Assembly (NCBI RefSeq): GCF_040796495.1
Contig: NZ_JBFNQN010000001.1
Location: 248,001 to 312,000, forward strand
Origin: Kineococcus endophyticus
GTDB lineage: Bacteria; Actinomycetota; Actinomycetes; Actinomycetales; Kineococcaceae
DNA length: 64,000 bases
Direction of reading: 5' to 3'
Shown: one piece after another, positions 6,961 to 16,151 of the stretch
Numbering within the stretch: the first letter of the stretch is position 1
How the letters are laid out: each line of letters opens with the position of its first letter
Translations under genes and position numbers: made by a program
The notes under the pieces: generated by a model
What the model saw: only the letters and a program-made list of their open reading frames with translations
Told to the model about the DNA's origin: nothing
Databases searched by the model: none

Positions 6961-6997
6961 GCCGGTCTTCTTCCCCGTCCCGAACGCTCGAACCCCC

Positions 6998-7540
6998 TCA
7001 GAGGTCGACGGCGGGCGGGCGCACGTGGGCGTGCCAGAGCCGCGCGAGCCGCGGGTTGTCCGGCACGGGGTGGGCGGGGCACACCACGTCGTGCAGCACC
7101 CGCGCGCCGAGGGCGTCCTCGTCGGGCGCGTCGTCGGCGGGGACGGCGCGCCCGTCGCGCACCTCCCAGCGGTCGGCCGCGGGCACGCTCTCGGCGAGCA
7201 CGGGTTCCTTGGCCAGCCGCACGGGGGCGCCGTCGGCGCCGGGGTAGCGGTGCACGAGGTGGCCGCAGTACCGGCAGTCCTCCTCGGCGTACGGCCGCTG
7301 CTCGGCGCGCCGCTGCAGGCGCCGCACGTGCTCCAGGACGGCCGACGTCTGCTGGCCCAGCGTCGGCGGCAGGTCCCCGCCCTCGACGGGGACGGTGACG
7401 GGCCGCACCGCCGGGCGGGGGGCGAACTTCTCGCGGCAGGCCGCGCAGACGGCGACCTCGACGCCGAGGCGTTCGCTGACGACGACCTGCGCCTCCTCGC
7501 CGGCGGCTCCGCAGAAGGCGCACACGTCCGGACCACCCAC
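6998..7540 (-). CDS. Cysteine-rich (zinc-ribbon-like) protein, DUF6083-like
   Basis: A protein of 180 residues from a GTG at 7540; CAGACT sits 6 nt upstream. Residues near the N-terminus carry CAFC and CAAC. A second pair (CRYCGHLVHRY) plus a C-terminal VVCPAH follow. The central part (CxYCG, then LP...RWEV..G.A.P) resembles proteins grouped as DUF6083 in actinobacteria. Four CxxC-type knuckle ends would allow two zinc sites. Cytoplasmic; partner or nucleic-acid target unknown. Confidence 0.55.
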   Translation of the reverse strand: MGGPDVCAFCGAAGEEAQVVVSERLGVEVAVCAACREKFAPRPAVRPVTVPVEGGDLPPTLGQQTSAVLEHVRRLQRRAEQRPYAEEDCRYCGHLVHRYPGADGAPVRLAKEPVLAESVPAADRWEVRDGRAVPADDAPDEDALGARVLHDVVCPAHPVPDNPRLARLWHAHVRPPAVDL

Positions 7541-7681
7541 GGGGATAGTCTGCCGCGACCGCCCACGCGGGTGACGCCGAGGGCCGAACGGGTGCAGCGC
7601 GCGTCGGACGACGGACCCTGCGGTCACGGCCGCCCCACAGTGGGATCACGGGCACCGGGCCCGACGAGGGGGAGGACCGTG

Positions 7682-8428
7682 GTGGACGACGGGCAGTTCG
7701 GGACAGGCGTGCACCGACGGGCGGCCGAGGTCCCGTTCTTCGCGCCGCCCGCGGGGGAGTTCACCGCCACGGCCGGCGCACCGGTCCCGAGGTTCGGTGC
7801 TTCGCAGCCCGTCGCTTCGGCACCGCCCGCGAACTGGCCGCCGGCCCGCACCACCCCGGTGCCCCTTGAACCCGTCGCGGGACTCGGGTCGGCCGCCGTC
7901 GTGCTGGCGTCCGTGGTGACCGGGGCGACGCTGCTCACGGGGCTGGTCACCGTCGCGGCCGACCGCAGCCTGGCCGCAGCCGTCGTCGGCGGTCTGGGCT
8001 CGGTGGCGACCGCGGGTCTGCTGCTGGCGAACTGGATCGTCGTCGCCCTCTGGCTGGGCCGCGCCCGGCGCAACGCCGTCCGCCTGGCCCCGTCCGCGGT
8101 GCAGCGCCGGCACCCGGCGTGGGCGTGGTTCGGCTGGATCGTCCCCGTGGCCCTGCTGTTCGTCCCGTTCCAGCTCGTGCACGACGTCTGGACGGCGTGC
8201 CGCGACCGCGTCCGGAACGTCCCCGCCCCGCGCCTGCGGACGTGGTGGGGGTTGTGGCTGTCGGGCGCTGCGGCTTCGAACGCCGCCTCCAGGCTCGCCG
8301 GCGACGCGTCGTCCGCGACGGTCGCCGGACTGCTGCTGGTGTCCGCGTTCCTCCTCGCGGGCGCAGCCGTCACCTTCGCCGGTGTCGTGCGCGCCGTCGG
8401 TGCGGCGCAGGCGGTCTCCCCGCGCTGA
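7682..8428 (+). CDS. DUF4328-family membrane protein
   Basis: A protein of 248 residues. Of two adjacent GTG codons, 7682 has the better spacing from GGGGGAGG. The first 65 residues are disordered and Pro/Ala-rich. Then come four hydrophobic segments, with the signature W.WFGWIVPVALLFVPFQLVHDVWTA characteristic of DUF4328 and a final WWGLWLSG helix. Function unknown in all members. The stop codon lies inside a 12-bp terminator hairpin shared with the convergent oxidoreductase gene. Confidence 0.75.
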   Translation: MDDGQFGTGVHRRAAEVPFFAPPAGEFTATAGAPVPRFGASQPVASAPPANWPPARTTPVPLEPVAGLGSAAVVLASVVTGATLLTGLVTVAADRSLAAAVVGGLGSVATAGLLLANWIVVALWLGRARRNAVRLAPSAVQRRHPAWAWFGWIVPVALLFVPFQLVHDVWTACRDRVRNVPAPRLRTWWGLWLSGAAASNAASRLAGDASSATVAGLLLVSAFLLAGAAVTFAGVVRAVGAAQAVSPR

Positions 8429-8445
8429 CGGACGTCAGCGCGGGG
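8418..8445. terminator. Bidirectional terminator hairpin over a stop codon
   Basis: A perfect 12-bp stem (8418-8429 with 8434-8445) and a GGAC loop. The TGA of the DUF4328 gene (8426-8428) is in the left arm. The convergent oxidoreductase gene ends at 8454. Confidence 0.75.
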
Positions 8446-8453
8446 AAGCGCGG

Positions 8454-9473
8454 TCAGCCCGCGAGGAGCGCGGGCACGACCTCCCGCTCGAACAGTTCCA
8501 GGCCGGAGGTGTCGGTCGCGAGCTCGGGGAAGTAGAAGTTCGCGTGCCCCAGGCCGGCGGCCAGGAGGGGGCGGAGCTTCTCGACGATCTGCTCGGGGGT
8601 CCCGACGCCCACCGCGGAGGACGAGAAACCCCCCACCTCGCGCTCGGCGGCCTCGGCGCTGACGTACTGCTCCAGCGAAGCCTTCCGGGCGGCGATGCGG
8701 TCGGCGACCTCCTTCTCGTCCCGGCCGATCGCGACGCCGTAGTCGGCGGTGCGGGTGATCGTGGAGAAGTCCCGGCCGACGTCCTCGCAGTGCCCGCGCA
8801 GGACCTCGGACTTGTGCCGGAACGTCTCCAGCGATCCGTCGAAGTTCGTGTGCGTCGCGTACTTCGCCGCCGTCTTCAGCGTCTTGCGCTCCCCGCCGCC
8901 CGCGATCCACAGCGGGATCCCGCCGGCCTGCACGGGCAGCGGCCGGTTGATGGCGCCGGACGTCTGGTAGTGCTTGCCCTCGAACGTGGAGACGCCCTCG
9001 GTCCAGAGCTGGCGCATGATCTGCACGCCCTCGTCGAGGCGCGCGAGGCGTTCACCGGCCGAGGGGAACCCGTAGCCGTAGGCGAGCCACTCGTGCTCGT
9101 ACCAACCGGCGCCGATGCCCATGTTGAGACGGCCGCCGGAGATGACGTCCACGGTCGTCGCGACCTTGGCGAGGTAGGCGGGGTTGCGGTAGCTCATGCA
9201 GGAGCACATCTGCCCCAACCGGATCCGCCGCGTGGAGGCGGCGAACGCGGCCATGAGCGACCAGGCCTCGTGCGTGGCCTGGTCGGTGGGTTCGGGAACG
9301 GTGTGGAAGTGGTCGTAGACCCAGATCGAGTCCCAGACGTCGCCCTCGTCGGCGTGGCGGGCGAGCCCGCTCATCACGCTCCAGTGGTCGACCGGGTCCA
9401 CCTGGACGAGGTCGTGCTTCCAGCCCTGCGGCAGGAAGAGTCCGAACGTCAGCCGCGGCGTCGCGTCAGTCAT
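8454..9473 (-). CDS. F420-dependent LLM-class (luciferase-like) oxidoreductase
   Basis: A protein of 339 residues with the luciferase-like TIM-barrel layout: an N-terminal strand [29 protein letters not shown] in the middle, and the C-terminal [23 protein letters not shown]. The [10 protein letters not shown] motif is typical of the F420-dependent group. It would transfer hydride between reduced F420 and an unknown substrate in the cytosol. The ATG is preceded at 6 nt by TAGGGT, so the mRNA may be leaderless. It is monocistronic and flanked by hairpins. Confidence 0.85.
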   Translation of the reverse strand: MTDATPRLTFGLFLPQGWKHDLVQVDPVDHWSVMSGLARHADEGDVWDSIWVYDHFHTVPEPTDQATHEAWSLMAAFAASTRRIRLGQMCSCMSYRNPAYLAKVATTVDVISGGRLNMGIGAGWYEHEWLAYGYGFPSAGERLARLDEGVQIMRQLWTEGVSTFEGKHYQTSGAINRPLPVQAGGIPLWIAGGGERKTLKTAAKYATHTNFDGSLETFRHKSEVLRGHCEDVGRDFSTITRTADYGVAIGRDEKEVADRIAARKASLEQYVSAEAAEREVGGFSSSAVGVGTPEQIVEKLRPLLAAGLGHANFYFPELATDTSGLELFEREVVPALLAG

Positions 9474-9510
9474 GCGGCGACCCTAGTGCGCCCGGGTCAC
9501 CACCGGAAGC

Positions 9511-9537
9511 ACCCGTTCCAACGTTGGAGGAACGGGT
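9511..9537 (-). terminator. Terminator hairpin after ppgK
   Basis: Arms ACCCGTTCC (9511-9519) and GGAACGGGT (9529-9537) enclose a 9-nt loop. A CCAACGTTGG palindrome overlaps the loop. It starts 7 nt beyond the ppgK stop on the minus strand. No U-tract, as is usual in actinobacteria. Confidence 0.6.
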
Positions 9538-9543
9538 CCCGGA

Positions 9544-10365
9544 TCAGTCTGCGAGTTCGGCCGCCAGCATCGCCGCACCGATGATCCCGGCGTCGTTGCG
9601 CAGCTGCGCGGGGACGATGGGGGCCCGCAGGTCAAGGTGCGGCAGGAACTTCTCGTGCTTCTTGCTGACGCCGCCACCGACGACGATGAGGTCCGGCCAC
9701 AGCAGGTCCTCGACGTGGGAGTAGTAGCGCTGCAACCGCTTCGCCCACTGCGACCACGACAGGTCGTGCCGCTCGCGGGCCGAGTCCGCCGCCTTCTTCT
9801 CGGCGTCGTGCCCGTCGATCTCGAGGTGCCCGAGTTCGGTGTTCGGCACGAGCCGGCCGTCGACGAACAGCGCGCTGCCGATGCCCGTGCCCAGCGTCGT
9901 GACGAGCACGACCCCCCGCACCCCCTTGCCGGCGCCGAAGGTGACCTCGGCGTACCCGGCGGCGTCGGCGTCGTTCACCACGAACACCTTGCGGCCCAGG
10001 GTCTCGGAGAACAACGTGCCGGCGTCGGTGCCGATCCAGGACTTGTCGACGTTGGCCGCCGTCCGCGCGATCCCGTGCTGGATGACGGCCGGGAACGTGA
10101 TGCCCACCGGGGTGTCGGCCGGCACGTCGAAACCCGAGATGACCTCGGCCACGACGGGGGCGACGGCGGCCGGGGTCGAGGGCTGGGGCGTCTCCTGCCG
10201 CACGCGCTCGGCCGCGAAGGCGCCGCCGGCGAGGTCGACCGGGGCGGCCTTGATGCCGGACCCGCCGATGTCGACGCCCAACCCGGTCGTGCGTCCGGAC
10301 TCCCGGACCACCGTGGTGCTGGGACGGGCCTGCGGAGTGCTGCTCGGCTGCTCGGTCTCGCTCAC
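9544..10365 (-). CDS. ppgK: Polyphosphate glucokinase
   Basis: A protein of 273 residues, normal for PpgK. It is a ROK-fold kinase that phosphorylates glucose with polyphosphate or ATP. Visible features are the phosphate-1 loop [16 protein letters not shown] (about 30-45), [21 protein letters not shown] with the catalytic Asp, [13 protein letters not shown], and [17 protein letters not shown]. The 35-residue Ser/Thr-rich N-terminal extension may be shorter in reality. TAGGCT lies 8 nt before the GTG with no ribosome site, again suggesting leaderless initiation. Cytosolic; feeds glycolysis and the F420-dependent pentose pathway enzyme Fgd encoded further on. Confidence 0.92.
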   Translation of the reverse strand: MSETEQPSSTPQARPSTTVVRESGRTTGLGVDIGGSGIKAAPVDLAGGAFAAERVRQETPQPSTPAAVAPVVAEVISGFDVPADTPVGITFPAVIQHGIARTAANVDKSWIGTDAGTLFSETLGRKVFVVNDADAAGYAEVTFGAGKGVRGVVLVTTLGTGIGSALFVDGRLVPNTELGHLEIDGHDAEKKAADSARERHDLSWSQWAKRLQRYYSHVEDLLWPDLIVVGGGVSKKHEKFLPHLDLRAPIVPAQLRNDAGIIGAAMLAAELAD

Positions 10366-10408
10366 GAGCCCGGAGCCTAGGGCGAGCAGCGCTCCGCGGC
10401 CACGCGGC

Positions 10409-10636
10409 TCACCGGCCGTAGCCCCCCGAGGAGCCCGCGCCGTACCCGCCGGTGTCCTTGGGCAGCACGATCCACAGCACGACGTAGACGATGAACTGCG
10501 GTCCCGGCAGCAGGCACGACACGAGGAACAGCAGGCGCACGACGTTGGGCGACAGCCCGAAGCGGCGGGCGAGACCGGCGCAGACGCCGGCGATCAGCTT
10601 GCCGTGGGTCGGGCGGGACAGGACGGGGGAGCTCAC
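10409..10636 (-). CDS. PspC-domain membrane protein
   Basis: A protein of 75 residues. The GTG at 10636 is preceded by GAGGAGG at 4 nt. Residues 6-60 ([20 protein letters not shown], then [15 protein letters not shown] and [10 protein letters not shown]) are a complete PspC domain with one or two membrane-inserted hydrophobic helices. The tail is Gly/Tyr-rich ([13 protein letters not shown]). PspC proteins sense or react to membrane stress. It stands alone between ppgK and map. The 119-bp gap to map (10637-10755) contains only its promoter region. Confidence 0.85.
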   Translation of the reverse strand: MSSPVLSRPTHGKLIAGVCAGLARRFGLSPNVVRLLFLVSCLLPGPQFIVYVVLWIVLPKDTGGYGAGSSGGYGR

Positions 10637-10755
10637 GGGTCCTCCTCGGGGTGAACGGGTGGCGGCGGCTGCCGTCGGGAGGCACAACGCTCGAGCACCG
10701 CGCCGTGTCCCGCACCCGGGGAGGATCTTCGCGGGGGCGCCGTCCGACCGGGGGA

Positions 10756-11634
10756 CTACGGCAGCGTGAGGATCTCCGCCCCGGTCTCGGTCACGACGAT
10801 CGTGTGCTCGAACTGCGCGGTGCGCCGACGGTCCTTGGTGACGACCGTCCAGCCGTCCTCCCACATGTCCCACTCGTGGGTGCCCAGCGTCAGCATCGGC
10901 TCGATGGTGAAGACCATGCCGGGCTCCATCACCGTCGCGTGCTGGGGGGCCGCGTCGTAGTGCGGGACGACGAGGCCGGAGTGGAACGCCGGCCCGACCC
11001 CGTGCCCGGTGAAGTCGCGCACGACGCCGTAGCCGAAGCGCGCGGCGTACTTCTCGATGACCCGGCCGACGACGTTGATCGCCCGTCCGGGCGCAACGGC
11101 CTTGATGGCGCGCATCGTCGCCTCGCGGGTGCGCTCGACCAGCAGGCGCGACTCCTCGTCGACGTCGCCGCACAGGAACGTGGCGTTGTTGTCCCCGTGC
11201 ATGCCGTCGAGGTACGCGGTGACGTCGATGTTGACGATGTCGCCGTCGGCCAGCACGGTCGAGTCGGGGATCCCGTGGCAGATGACCTCGTTGAGGCTGC
11301 TGCACAACGCCTTCGGGAAGCCGCGGTACCCCAGCGTCGAGGGGTAGGCGCCGTGGTCGCAGAGGAACTCGTGGCCGATGCGGTCCAGCTCGTCCGTCGT
11401 CGTGCCGGGCGCGACGTGCTCGCCGACGAGGGCCAGGGCCTGCGCCGCGAGCTGGGAGGACCGGCGGATCCGCTCGACGCCCTCGAGGTCGATGACGTGC
11501 GAGCCGGTGTACTGCGCGGGCGCGGGACGGTCGACGTACTCGGGCCGCGCGATGCTCGCCGGGACCGGCCGGCGCGGGGAGATCGTGCCGGGCTCCAGCG
11601 TGCCCAGCGGTGCGGTGGAGGTCCCGGTGCTCAT
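10756..11634 (-). CDS. map: Methionine aminopeptidase, type I
   Basis: A protein of 292 residues. It removes the initiator methionine from nascent proteins in the cytosol. The M24 pita-bread fold is marked by the ligands in order: NIDVT (Asp), HGDNN (Asp), [12 protein letters not shown] (His), FTIEPM (Glu) and QFEHTI (Glu). A 40-residue N-terminal extension ([17 protein letters not shown]) is the linker typical of actinobacterial MapB-like enzymes. TAGACT is 8 nt before the ATG, so a leaderless message is likely. Longer upstream in-frame sequence is low complexity and rejected. Confidence 0.95.
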   Translation of the reverse strand: MSTGTSTAPLGTLEPGTISPRRPVPASIARPEYVDRPAPAQYTGSHVIDLEGVERIRRSSQLAAQALALVGEHVAPGTTTDELDRIGHEFLCDHGAYPSTLGYRGFPKALCSSLNEVICHGIPDSTVLADGDIVNIDVTAYLDGMHGDNNATFLCGDVDEESRLLVERTREATMRAIKAVAPGRAINVVGRVIEKYAARFGYGVVRDFTGHGVGPAFHSGLVVPHYDAAPQHATVMEPGMVFTIEPMLTLGTHEWDMWEDGWTVVTKDRRRTAQFEHTIVVTETGAEILTLP

Positions 11635-11717
11635 GGGGGGCGAGTCTAGGTCCGGCTCCCGGGGCGCCCGTGCGCTGCCGGGGCGCGACCGCGGGGGCGA
11701 CGCGCCAGGATGCGTGC

Positions 11718-11900
11718 ATGAGCACGCAGTGGTTCTACGACACGAGCACCGGCCAGGTGCAGGAGCTGGAGCACAAGGGGCAGCAGAAGGACCTGCTGGG
11801 CCCCTACGCCACGCGCGAGGAGGCCGAGCAGGCCCTCGAGCGGGCGAAGGCGCGCACCGAGGAGAACGACCGGCGCGACCGCGAGGAGGACGACTGGTGA
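11718..11900 (+). CDS. SPOR-like small protein
   Basis: A protein of 60 residues: [33 protein letters not shown], and an acidic tail. The GPYxTREEAExALxxA segment is the second half of a SPOR-type repeat, and short proteins of this kind are common next to map in actinobacteria. A role in peptidoglycan binding is not shown because there is no signal peptide. CAGGAT lies 6 nt before the ATG. It is divergent from map, and a strong hairpin follows. Confidence 0.75.
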   Translation: MSTQWFYDTSTGQVQELEHKGQQKDLLGPYATREEAEQALERAKARTEENDRRDREEDDW

Positions 11901-11911
11901 CGCCGTGACGG

Positions 11912-11965
11912 GACGTGCGGGTCGGGGAGGTCCCTGAGCGGGACCTCGGGGACTTCCCGCACGTC
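11912..11965 (+). terminator. Compound terminator hairpin before the Ter locus
   Basis: Outer arms GACGTGCGGG (11912-11921) and CCCGCACGTC (11956-11965), inner arms GAGGTCCC (11927-11934) and GGGACCTC (11940-11947), loop TGAGC. It starts 12 nt after the SPOR-like gene and insulates telA from it. The rest of the gap up to 12157 holds the telA promoter region. Confidence 0.75.
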
Positions 11966-12082
11966 GACCCGGAGACCGCGACGACCGGCGTACGGGGCGT
12001 CACGACCTCTCCACCGAGGGGTGGATGCCCACCGGCGCCGGGTCGGCGAGGATCGGACGACCGCCCACGGCGACGCCGGGAG

Positions 12083-12103
12083 GGACCGACCTAGGATCGG
12101 TCC
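12083..12103 (+). promoter_or_regulatory. Palindrome over a -10-like hexamer upstream of telA
   Basis: Arms GGACCGA (12083-12089) and TCGGTCC (12097-12103) flank CCTAGGA. The hexamer TAGGAT (12092-12097) inside it is a plausible -10, giving a leader of about 50 nt before the telA ATG. The arrangement is that of a repressor operator. Confidence 0.5.
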
Positions 12104-12157
12104 ACGCCCGGGGGAGGCGCGGGTGGCACGCAGATCGAGGACGAGGGGAACCGCCTG

Positions 12158-13426
12158 ATGTCGGAGTCGCTGGACCTGAGCAAGCCGCTGAACCCGCCGG
12201 CCGGGGCGAGCGCGCCCGCCGCGACGACGTCGGACCTGCAGCTCACCCCGCCCGCGCCCGTGCCCGTCGTCGCCGACGACACCGCCGAGGGGATGATCCC
12301 GCTCGACGAGGCGACCAAGGTGGAGCTGAACCGCAAGGCGCAGGCGTTCGTCGCCGACCTCGCGGCCCAGGACCCCCGCAGCCCGGCCTTCCAGAAGAAG
12401 GTCGACGACATCACGCGCATGGGCGAGCAGGAGGTCCGCTCCTCCGCGCAGGTCTCCAACCGCATGCTCGAACGTCCGCAGTCCAGCCTCGCGGGTGCCA
12501 AGGGTCAGAAGGCTTCCGGGCCGGGCGCCGACGCGCAGGTGAAGGTCGCGAACACCCTGCTCGAACTGCGGCAGACGGTCACCGACCTCGACCCCGGCCG
12601 GGCCGACCTGCGGGGCGCGAAGAAGCTCCTCGGGGTCATCCCGTTCGGGAACAAGATCCAGCGGTACTTCGAGCGGTACCAGGACGCCCAGTCCCAGCTC
12701 GACGCCATCATCAAGGCCCTGGCGAGCGGTCAGGACGAACTGCGCAAGGACAACGCGTCCATCGAGTCCGAGAAGCAGAACCTCTGGACGACGATGGGCA
12801 AGCTCACCGAGTACGCCACGCTGGCCAAGGCGCTCGACGCCGCGACGGTCGCCAAGATCGACGAACTGCGCATCAGCAACCCGCAGGCCGCCGACGCGCT
12901 GACCTCCGACGCACTGTTCCCCATCCGGCAGCGACACCAGGACCTGCTGACCCAGCTGGCCGTCAGCGTGCAGGGGTACCTGGCGCTGGACCTGGTGCGC
13001 AAGAACAACATCGAACTCATCAAGGGTGTCGACCGGGCGCAGACCACGACCGTCGCCGCGTTGCGGACCGCGGTCATCGTCGCGCAGGCGCTGGCAAACC
13101 AGAAGCTGGTGCTCGACCAGATCAACGCCCTCAACACGACGACGAACCAGATGATCCTCTCGACGTCGGAGATGCTCAAGCAGCAGACCGGCCAGATCCA
13201 CCAGCAGGCCTCCACCGCGATGGTCGACGTCGCCACGTTGCAGAAGGCGTTCGACAACGTGTTCGCGACGATGGACGCCATCGACACGTTCAAGCAGCAG
13301 GCCGTCGTCAGCATGGCCAGCACCGTCGACGCCCTCGAGGGTCAGGTGCACCGCTCGCGGTCCTACCTCGAGCGGGCCCGCAACGGTGAGCAGGGCGCCG
13401 GTCCGGCGCTGGAAGGCCCCCGGTGA
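12158..13426 (+). CDS. telA: Toxic anion resistance protein TelA
   Basis: A protein of 422 residues, full TelA length. It is almost entirely helical, with long coiled-coil stretches and the family signatures IPFGNKIQRYFERYQDAQSQ, then LDAIIKALASGQDELRKDN, and near the C-terminus an AQALANQKLVLDQINALNTT region. TelA proteins are cytosolic, membrane-associated factors linked to tellurite and other stress resistance; the mechanism is not established. GAGGGGA precedes the ATG by 8 nt. The stop overlaps the next start (GTGA), coupling it to the membrane-protein triplet. It is the first gene of the Ter locus. Confidence 0.9.
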   Translation: MSESLDLSKPLNPPAGASAPAATTSDLQLTPPAPVPVVADDTAEGMIPLDEATKVELNRKAQAFVADLAAQDPRSPAFQKKVDDITRMGEQEVRSSAQVSNRMLERPQSSLAGAKGQKASGPGADAQVKVANTLLELRQTVTDLDPGRADLRGAKKLLGVIPFGNKIQRYFERYQDAQSQLDAIIKALASGQDELRKDNASIESEKQNLWTTMGKLTEYATLAKALDAATVAKIDELRISNPQAADALTSDALFPIRQRHQDLLTQLAVSVQGYLALDLVRKNNIELIKGVDRAQTTTVAALRTAVIVAQALANQKLVLDQINALNTTTNQMILSTSEMLKQQTGQIHQQASTAMVDVATLQKAFDNVFATMDAIDTFKQQAVVSMASTVDALEGQVHRSRSYLERARNGEQGAGPALEGPR

Positions 13427-14367
13427 GTTCGGTGGCCCCACCCCGTGGGGAGGCCGACCGGCGACCGTCCCGCGCGCTGCGGCGCGCGGCCGTCGAGGGC
13501 CGGGTCGTCCGTCGTGGTGGGCCCCGGGGCGACCGCAGGAGTGGGTCCTCGCGGGCCGTCGCCCCGCCCGAGGTCGTCTCGCGCAGGTTGCGCAGCCGGA
13601 CGTGGCGCGCGGCGAACTCGTGGTGGCTCGCCATCCCGGCCGTCGGGCTGCAGTGGTTGTCGTTCCTCTACATGGGCCTGCGTGGCCGCCGCCCGCTCTG
13701 GGTGCTGTCGGCCCTCGGCTACTTCGCGGCCAACGGGGCCGCCTTCACCCTCCTGTCGAGGGAGGCGTTGCTGTGGAACGTGCTCGGCGGGCTGCTGCTC
13801 GCGGGCACCTGGGGTCTGGGACTGGTGCACTCGGTCATGGCGAACTCGACGTGGTTGCGGCTCAAGGCGGCCTTCACGGGGGAGGAACTCACCCCGGCCC
13901 CGGCCCCGGCGCCCGCTCCGGTGGAAACCCCCGTGCCCGCGGATCCCGTGGTCGCGCTGCAGGACCGCCTGCGGGACGTCGTGCGCACCGCCAACCGCAA
14001 CGGGGGCCGGTTGCCCGACGGCGCCGTCCCGGCCGTGCGCGAGGTCGAGGACGTCCTCAAGCCGCTGCTCGCGCACGTGGCCAAGCGGGGTGCGGACGTC
14101 GAGGAGCTGCACAACCTCGAGGCCATCGTCACCGAGTACCTGCCCGGAGCGCTCGAGCACTACCTCGACCTTCCCGAGGAGTACGCCCTCACCAACCGCG
14201 GTCCGGGCGGGACGACGCCGGCCGAGGAGCTCGTCGCCCAGCTGCGCCTGCTGGTGGACGGTGCGAAGGACCTGCAGCGCGCCGTGTACGACCAGGACGC
14301 GCGCAAGCTGGCGGTGCAGGGACGCTTCCTGGACGCCAAGTTCCGCCGCAGCGACCTGGACCTGTAG
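13423..14367 (+). CDS. XpaC-like membrane protein, first of three paralogues
   Basis: A protein of 314 residues. A basic N-terminus (1-65) is followed by about three transmembrane segments (70-145), an Ala/Pro linker (about 155-175), and a conserved C-terminal helical domain of about 130 residues ending FLDAKFRRSDLDL. The C-terminal domain recurs in the next two genes. Neighbourhood with telA matches the Firmicutes pairing of TelA with XpaC, whose helical domain has a similar layout, so a functional analogue of XpaC is inferred. Its GTG overlaps the telA stop. This copy is the most diverged and lacks the GVELxK N-terminus of its neighbours. Confidence 0.7.
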   Translation: MSSVAPPRGEADRRPSRALRRAAVEGRVVRRGGPRGDRRSGSSRAVAPPEVVSRRLRSRTWRAANSWWLAIPAVGLQWLSFLYMGLRGRRPLWVLSALGYFAANGAAFTLLSREALLWNVLGGLLLAGTWGLGLVHSVMANSTWLRLKAAFTGEELTPAPAPAPAPVETPVPADPVVALQDRLRDVVRTANRNGGRLPDGAVPAVREVEDVLKPLLAHVAKRGADVEELHNLEAIVTEYLPGALEHYLDLPEEYALTNRGPGGTTPAEELVAQLRLLVDGAKDLQRAVYDQDARKLAVQGRFLDAKFRRSDLDL

Positions 14368-14384
14368 GGATCGGAGGCAGACCG

Positions 14385-15248
14385 GTGGGAGTGGAACTCG
14401 GCAAGGGTGGCGACCGCGAGCGCCCGTACGCCACGCAGCAGGCCCCGTCGCCTGCGCCCGAGGTGCGCACCGACGGGACGCTCGCGCGCACGACGCCTCC
14501 GCCGGCGCCGTACGAGAAGCGTGAGCCGTCGCTGCCGGACCAGCCGGAAGGGCGGCGTGGGCCCAGCCCGCACGCCATGGGGCTGTTCACCGCGGCGTGG
14601 ACGGCAGGCTGGATCGTGGCCTTCTCGCAGGGCATCGTCTGGCTCGGTCTAGTCATGCTGTTCACGCAGGGGGCCGTCTTCGGGTACGTGAAGAAGGAGG
14701 GGCTGCCCTGGGCCGGCGCCAACCGCGAGGCCCTGCGCGCACGCCGCCTCGAGCGGCACCGGCTGCGCTCGGAGCGGCACCGCCCGCCGGCCGTCGAGAC
14801 CCCCGCCACGCCGGCCCTGCCCGACCCCGTCTCCACCGCCGAACGCGCGCTCGCCGGGGCCGTCGTGCGGGCCGAGACCTCCGGCGGCCGGATGGACGCC
14901 GGCTCCGTCGAGCTGGTCCGCGAGGTGGACCGGCTGCTGCGCCCGCTGCTGGCCCAGCTGCGGACGCGCGAGGCCGACCCGCAGGTCCGGCACGACCTCG
15001 AGACCCTCGCGGGCGAGCACCTGCCGCGCACGGTGGACGACTACCTCGTCCTGCCCGACGACTACGCGCACGAGCACCGGACGTCCGCCGGGACGACGCC
15101 GGCGGACGAGCTGCGCAGCCAGCTGCTGCTCCTCGTCGAGGGGTGCAGGCAGCTGCGCGACGCGGTCCTGTCCCGCGACGTCGACCGGCAGCAGCAGCAG
15201 AGCCGCTTCCTCGAGGCGAAGTTCCGCCGCAGCGACCTGGACCTGTGA
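14385..15248 (+). CDS. XpaC-like membrane protein, second paralogue, with TerD-like N-terminal peptide
   Basis: A protein of 287 residues from a GTG with GGAGG 7 nt upstream; 17 nt after the previous gene. It begins MGVELGKGGD, close to the first residues of TerD ([10 protein letters not shown]). A disordered segment (10-63) leads to two hydrophobic helices (about 65-105), a basic stretch, and the shared C-terminal domain (about 150-287) containing ADPQVRHDLETLAGEHLPRT and ending FRRSDLDL. The domain has over 20 identical consecutive residues with the third paralogue. Probably membrane-anchored with the helical domain in the cytosol. Confidence 0.7.
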   Translation: MGVELGKGGDRERPYATQQAPSPAPEVRTDGTLARTTPPPAPYEKREPSLPDQPEGRRGPSPHAMGLFTAAWTAGWIVAFSQGIVWLGLVMLFTQGAVFGYVKKEGLPWAGANREALRARRLERHRLRSERHRPPAVETPATPALPDPVSTAERALAGAVVRAETSGGRMDAGSVELVREVDRLLRPLLAQLRTREADPQVRHDLETLAGEHLPRTVDDYLVLPDDYAHEHRTSAGTTPADELRSQLLLLVEGCRQLRDAVLSRDVDRQQQQSRFLEAKFRRSDLDL

Positions 15249-15255
15249 GCACGGC

Positions 15256-16110
15256 GTGGGCGTCGAGCTGAGCAAGCCGGGCGGGCCGGAGGACCGCCCA
15301 CCGCAGGTGGCGCCCCCGGACCGTCCGGTGGTCAGGATCGCCGGCGGAGCGGTGGAGCAGGTCGGTCCCGACCAGCTCGAACCCCGCCTCGGCACCGACC
15401 TGCCCGTCCTGGGGTTCGTCCCCGACCCCGCCTTCCAGCTGCTGCGGTACGTCGGCCTCGGAGGCTGGATCCTGCTGTACGTGCTCTGGTGGCCTCTGGG
15501 CTTCATCGGCATGTGGGCGTGGATCGCCCTCAACGTCGCGCACGAGAACGAGGTCCGACGTCGCAAGCGGCTGCGGCGTCACTACCGCCGTGCGCTGCGG
15601 GCCGGTCAGGTCGTCCTCAGCGTCGATCCCGTCCAGCACCCGGCCCCGAGCGGGCCGCGGCCGGTCCCGCCACCCCCGCCCCCACCGGCCTGGGACGGTT
15701 CGCCGGCCGGTGCGCTCGCGGCCACGGTCGCCCGCGTCGACGCCAGCGGTCGCTTCGCGGACGCCGAGCGCGCGCTCGTCCACGAGGTCGCCGACCTCCT
15801 CGGCCCGCTGCTGCGACGGATCGCCGAGCGCGGGGCCGACCCGCAGGTCCGGCACGACCTCGAGACCCTCGCGGGCGAGCACCTGCCCCGCACGGTCGAG
15901 GACTTCCTCTCGCTGCCCGACGACGTCGCCCGCGGGCACCGCGACGCCGGCGGGCTGACCCCGGCGGACGAGCTGCGCAACCAGCTCCACCTGCTCCTCG
16001 AGGGGTGCCGCCGGCTGCGCGAGGCGGTCCTGGCAGCCGACGTCGACCGGCAGCGCCAGCAGAGCCGGTTCCTGGAGGCGAAGTTCCGTGGCGGAGACCT
16101 GCAGCTCTAG
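15256..16110 (+). CDS. XpaC-like membrane protein, third paralogue, with TerD-like N-terminal peptide
   Basis: A protein of 284 residues from a GTG 7 nt after the previous stop. It begins MGVELSKPGG, again like TerD. Two hydrophobic segments lie at about 60-98 (LLRYVGLGGWILLYVLWWPL and following), then a very basic stretch (RRRKRLRRHYRR), a Pro-rich linker and the shared C-terminal domain (about 150-284) ending FLEAKFRGGDLQL. Near-identity with the second copy in the domain core indicates recent duplication or gene conversion. Function is inferred only from the TelA/TerD context. Confidence 0.7.
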   Translation: MGVELSKPGGPEDRPPQVAPPDRPVVRIAGGAVEQVGPDQLEPRLGTDLPVLGFVPDPAFQLLRYVGLGGWILLYVLWWPLGFIGMWAWIALNVAHENEVRRRKRLRRHYRRALRAGQVVLSVDPVQHPAPSGPRPVPPPPPPPAWDGSPAGALAATVARVDASGRFADAERALVHEVADLLGPLLRRIAERGADPQVRHDLETLAGEHLPRTVEDFLSLPDDVARGHRDAGGLTPADELRNQLHLLLEGCRRLREAVLAADVDRQRQQSRFLEAKFRGGDLQL

Positions 16111-16151
16111 GTGATCCGCACGGGAGGCACCCGGTGCGGTAGGAAGGGATC

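Noticed and set aside
6182-7681. Long N-terminal extension of the DUF4328 gene
   Set aside because: The frame runs antisense through the lipoprotein and cysteine-rich genes; a good ribosome site with GTG exists at 7682.
11804-13441. Open minus-strand frame of 545 codons opposite telA
   Set aside because: TelA is well supported; the antisense product is Leu/Arg/Gly-rich without recognisable domains.
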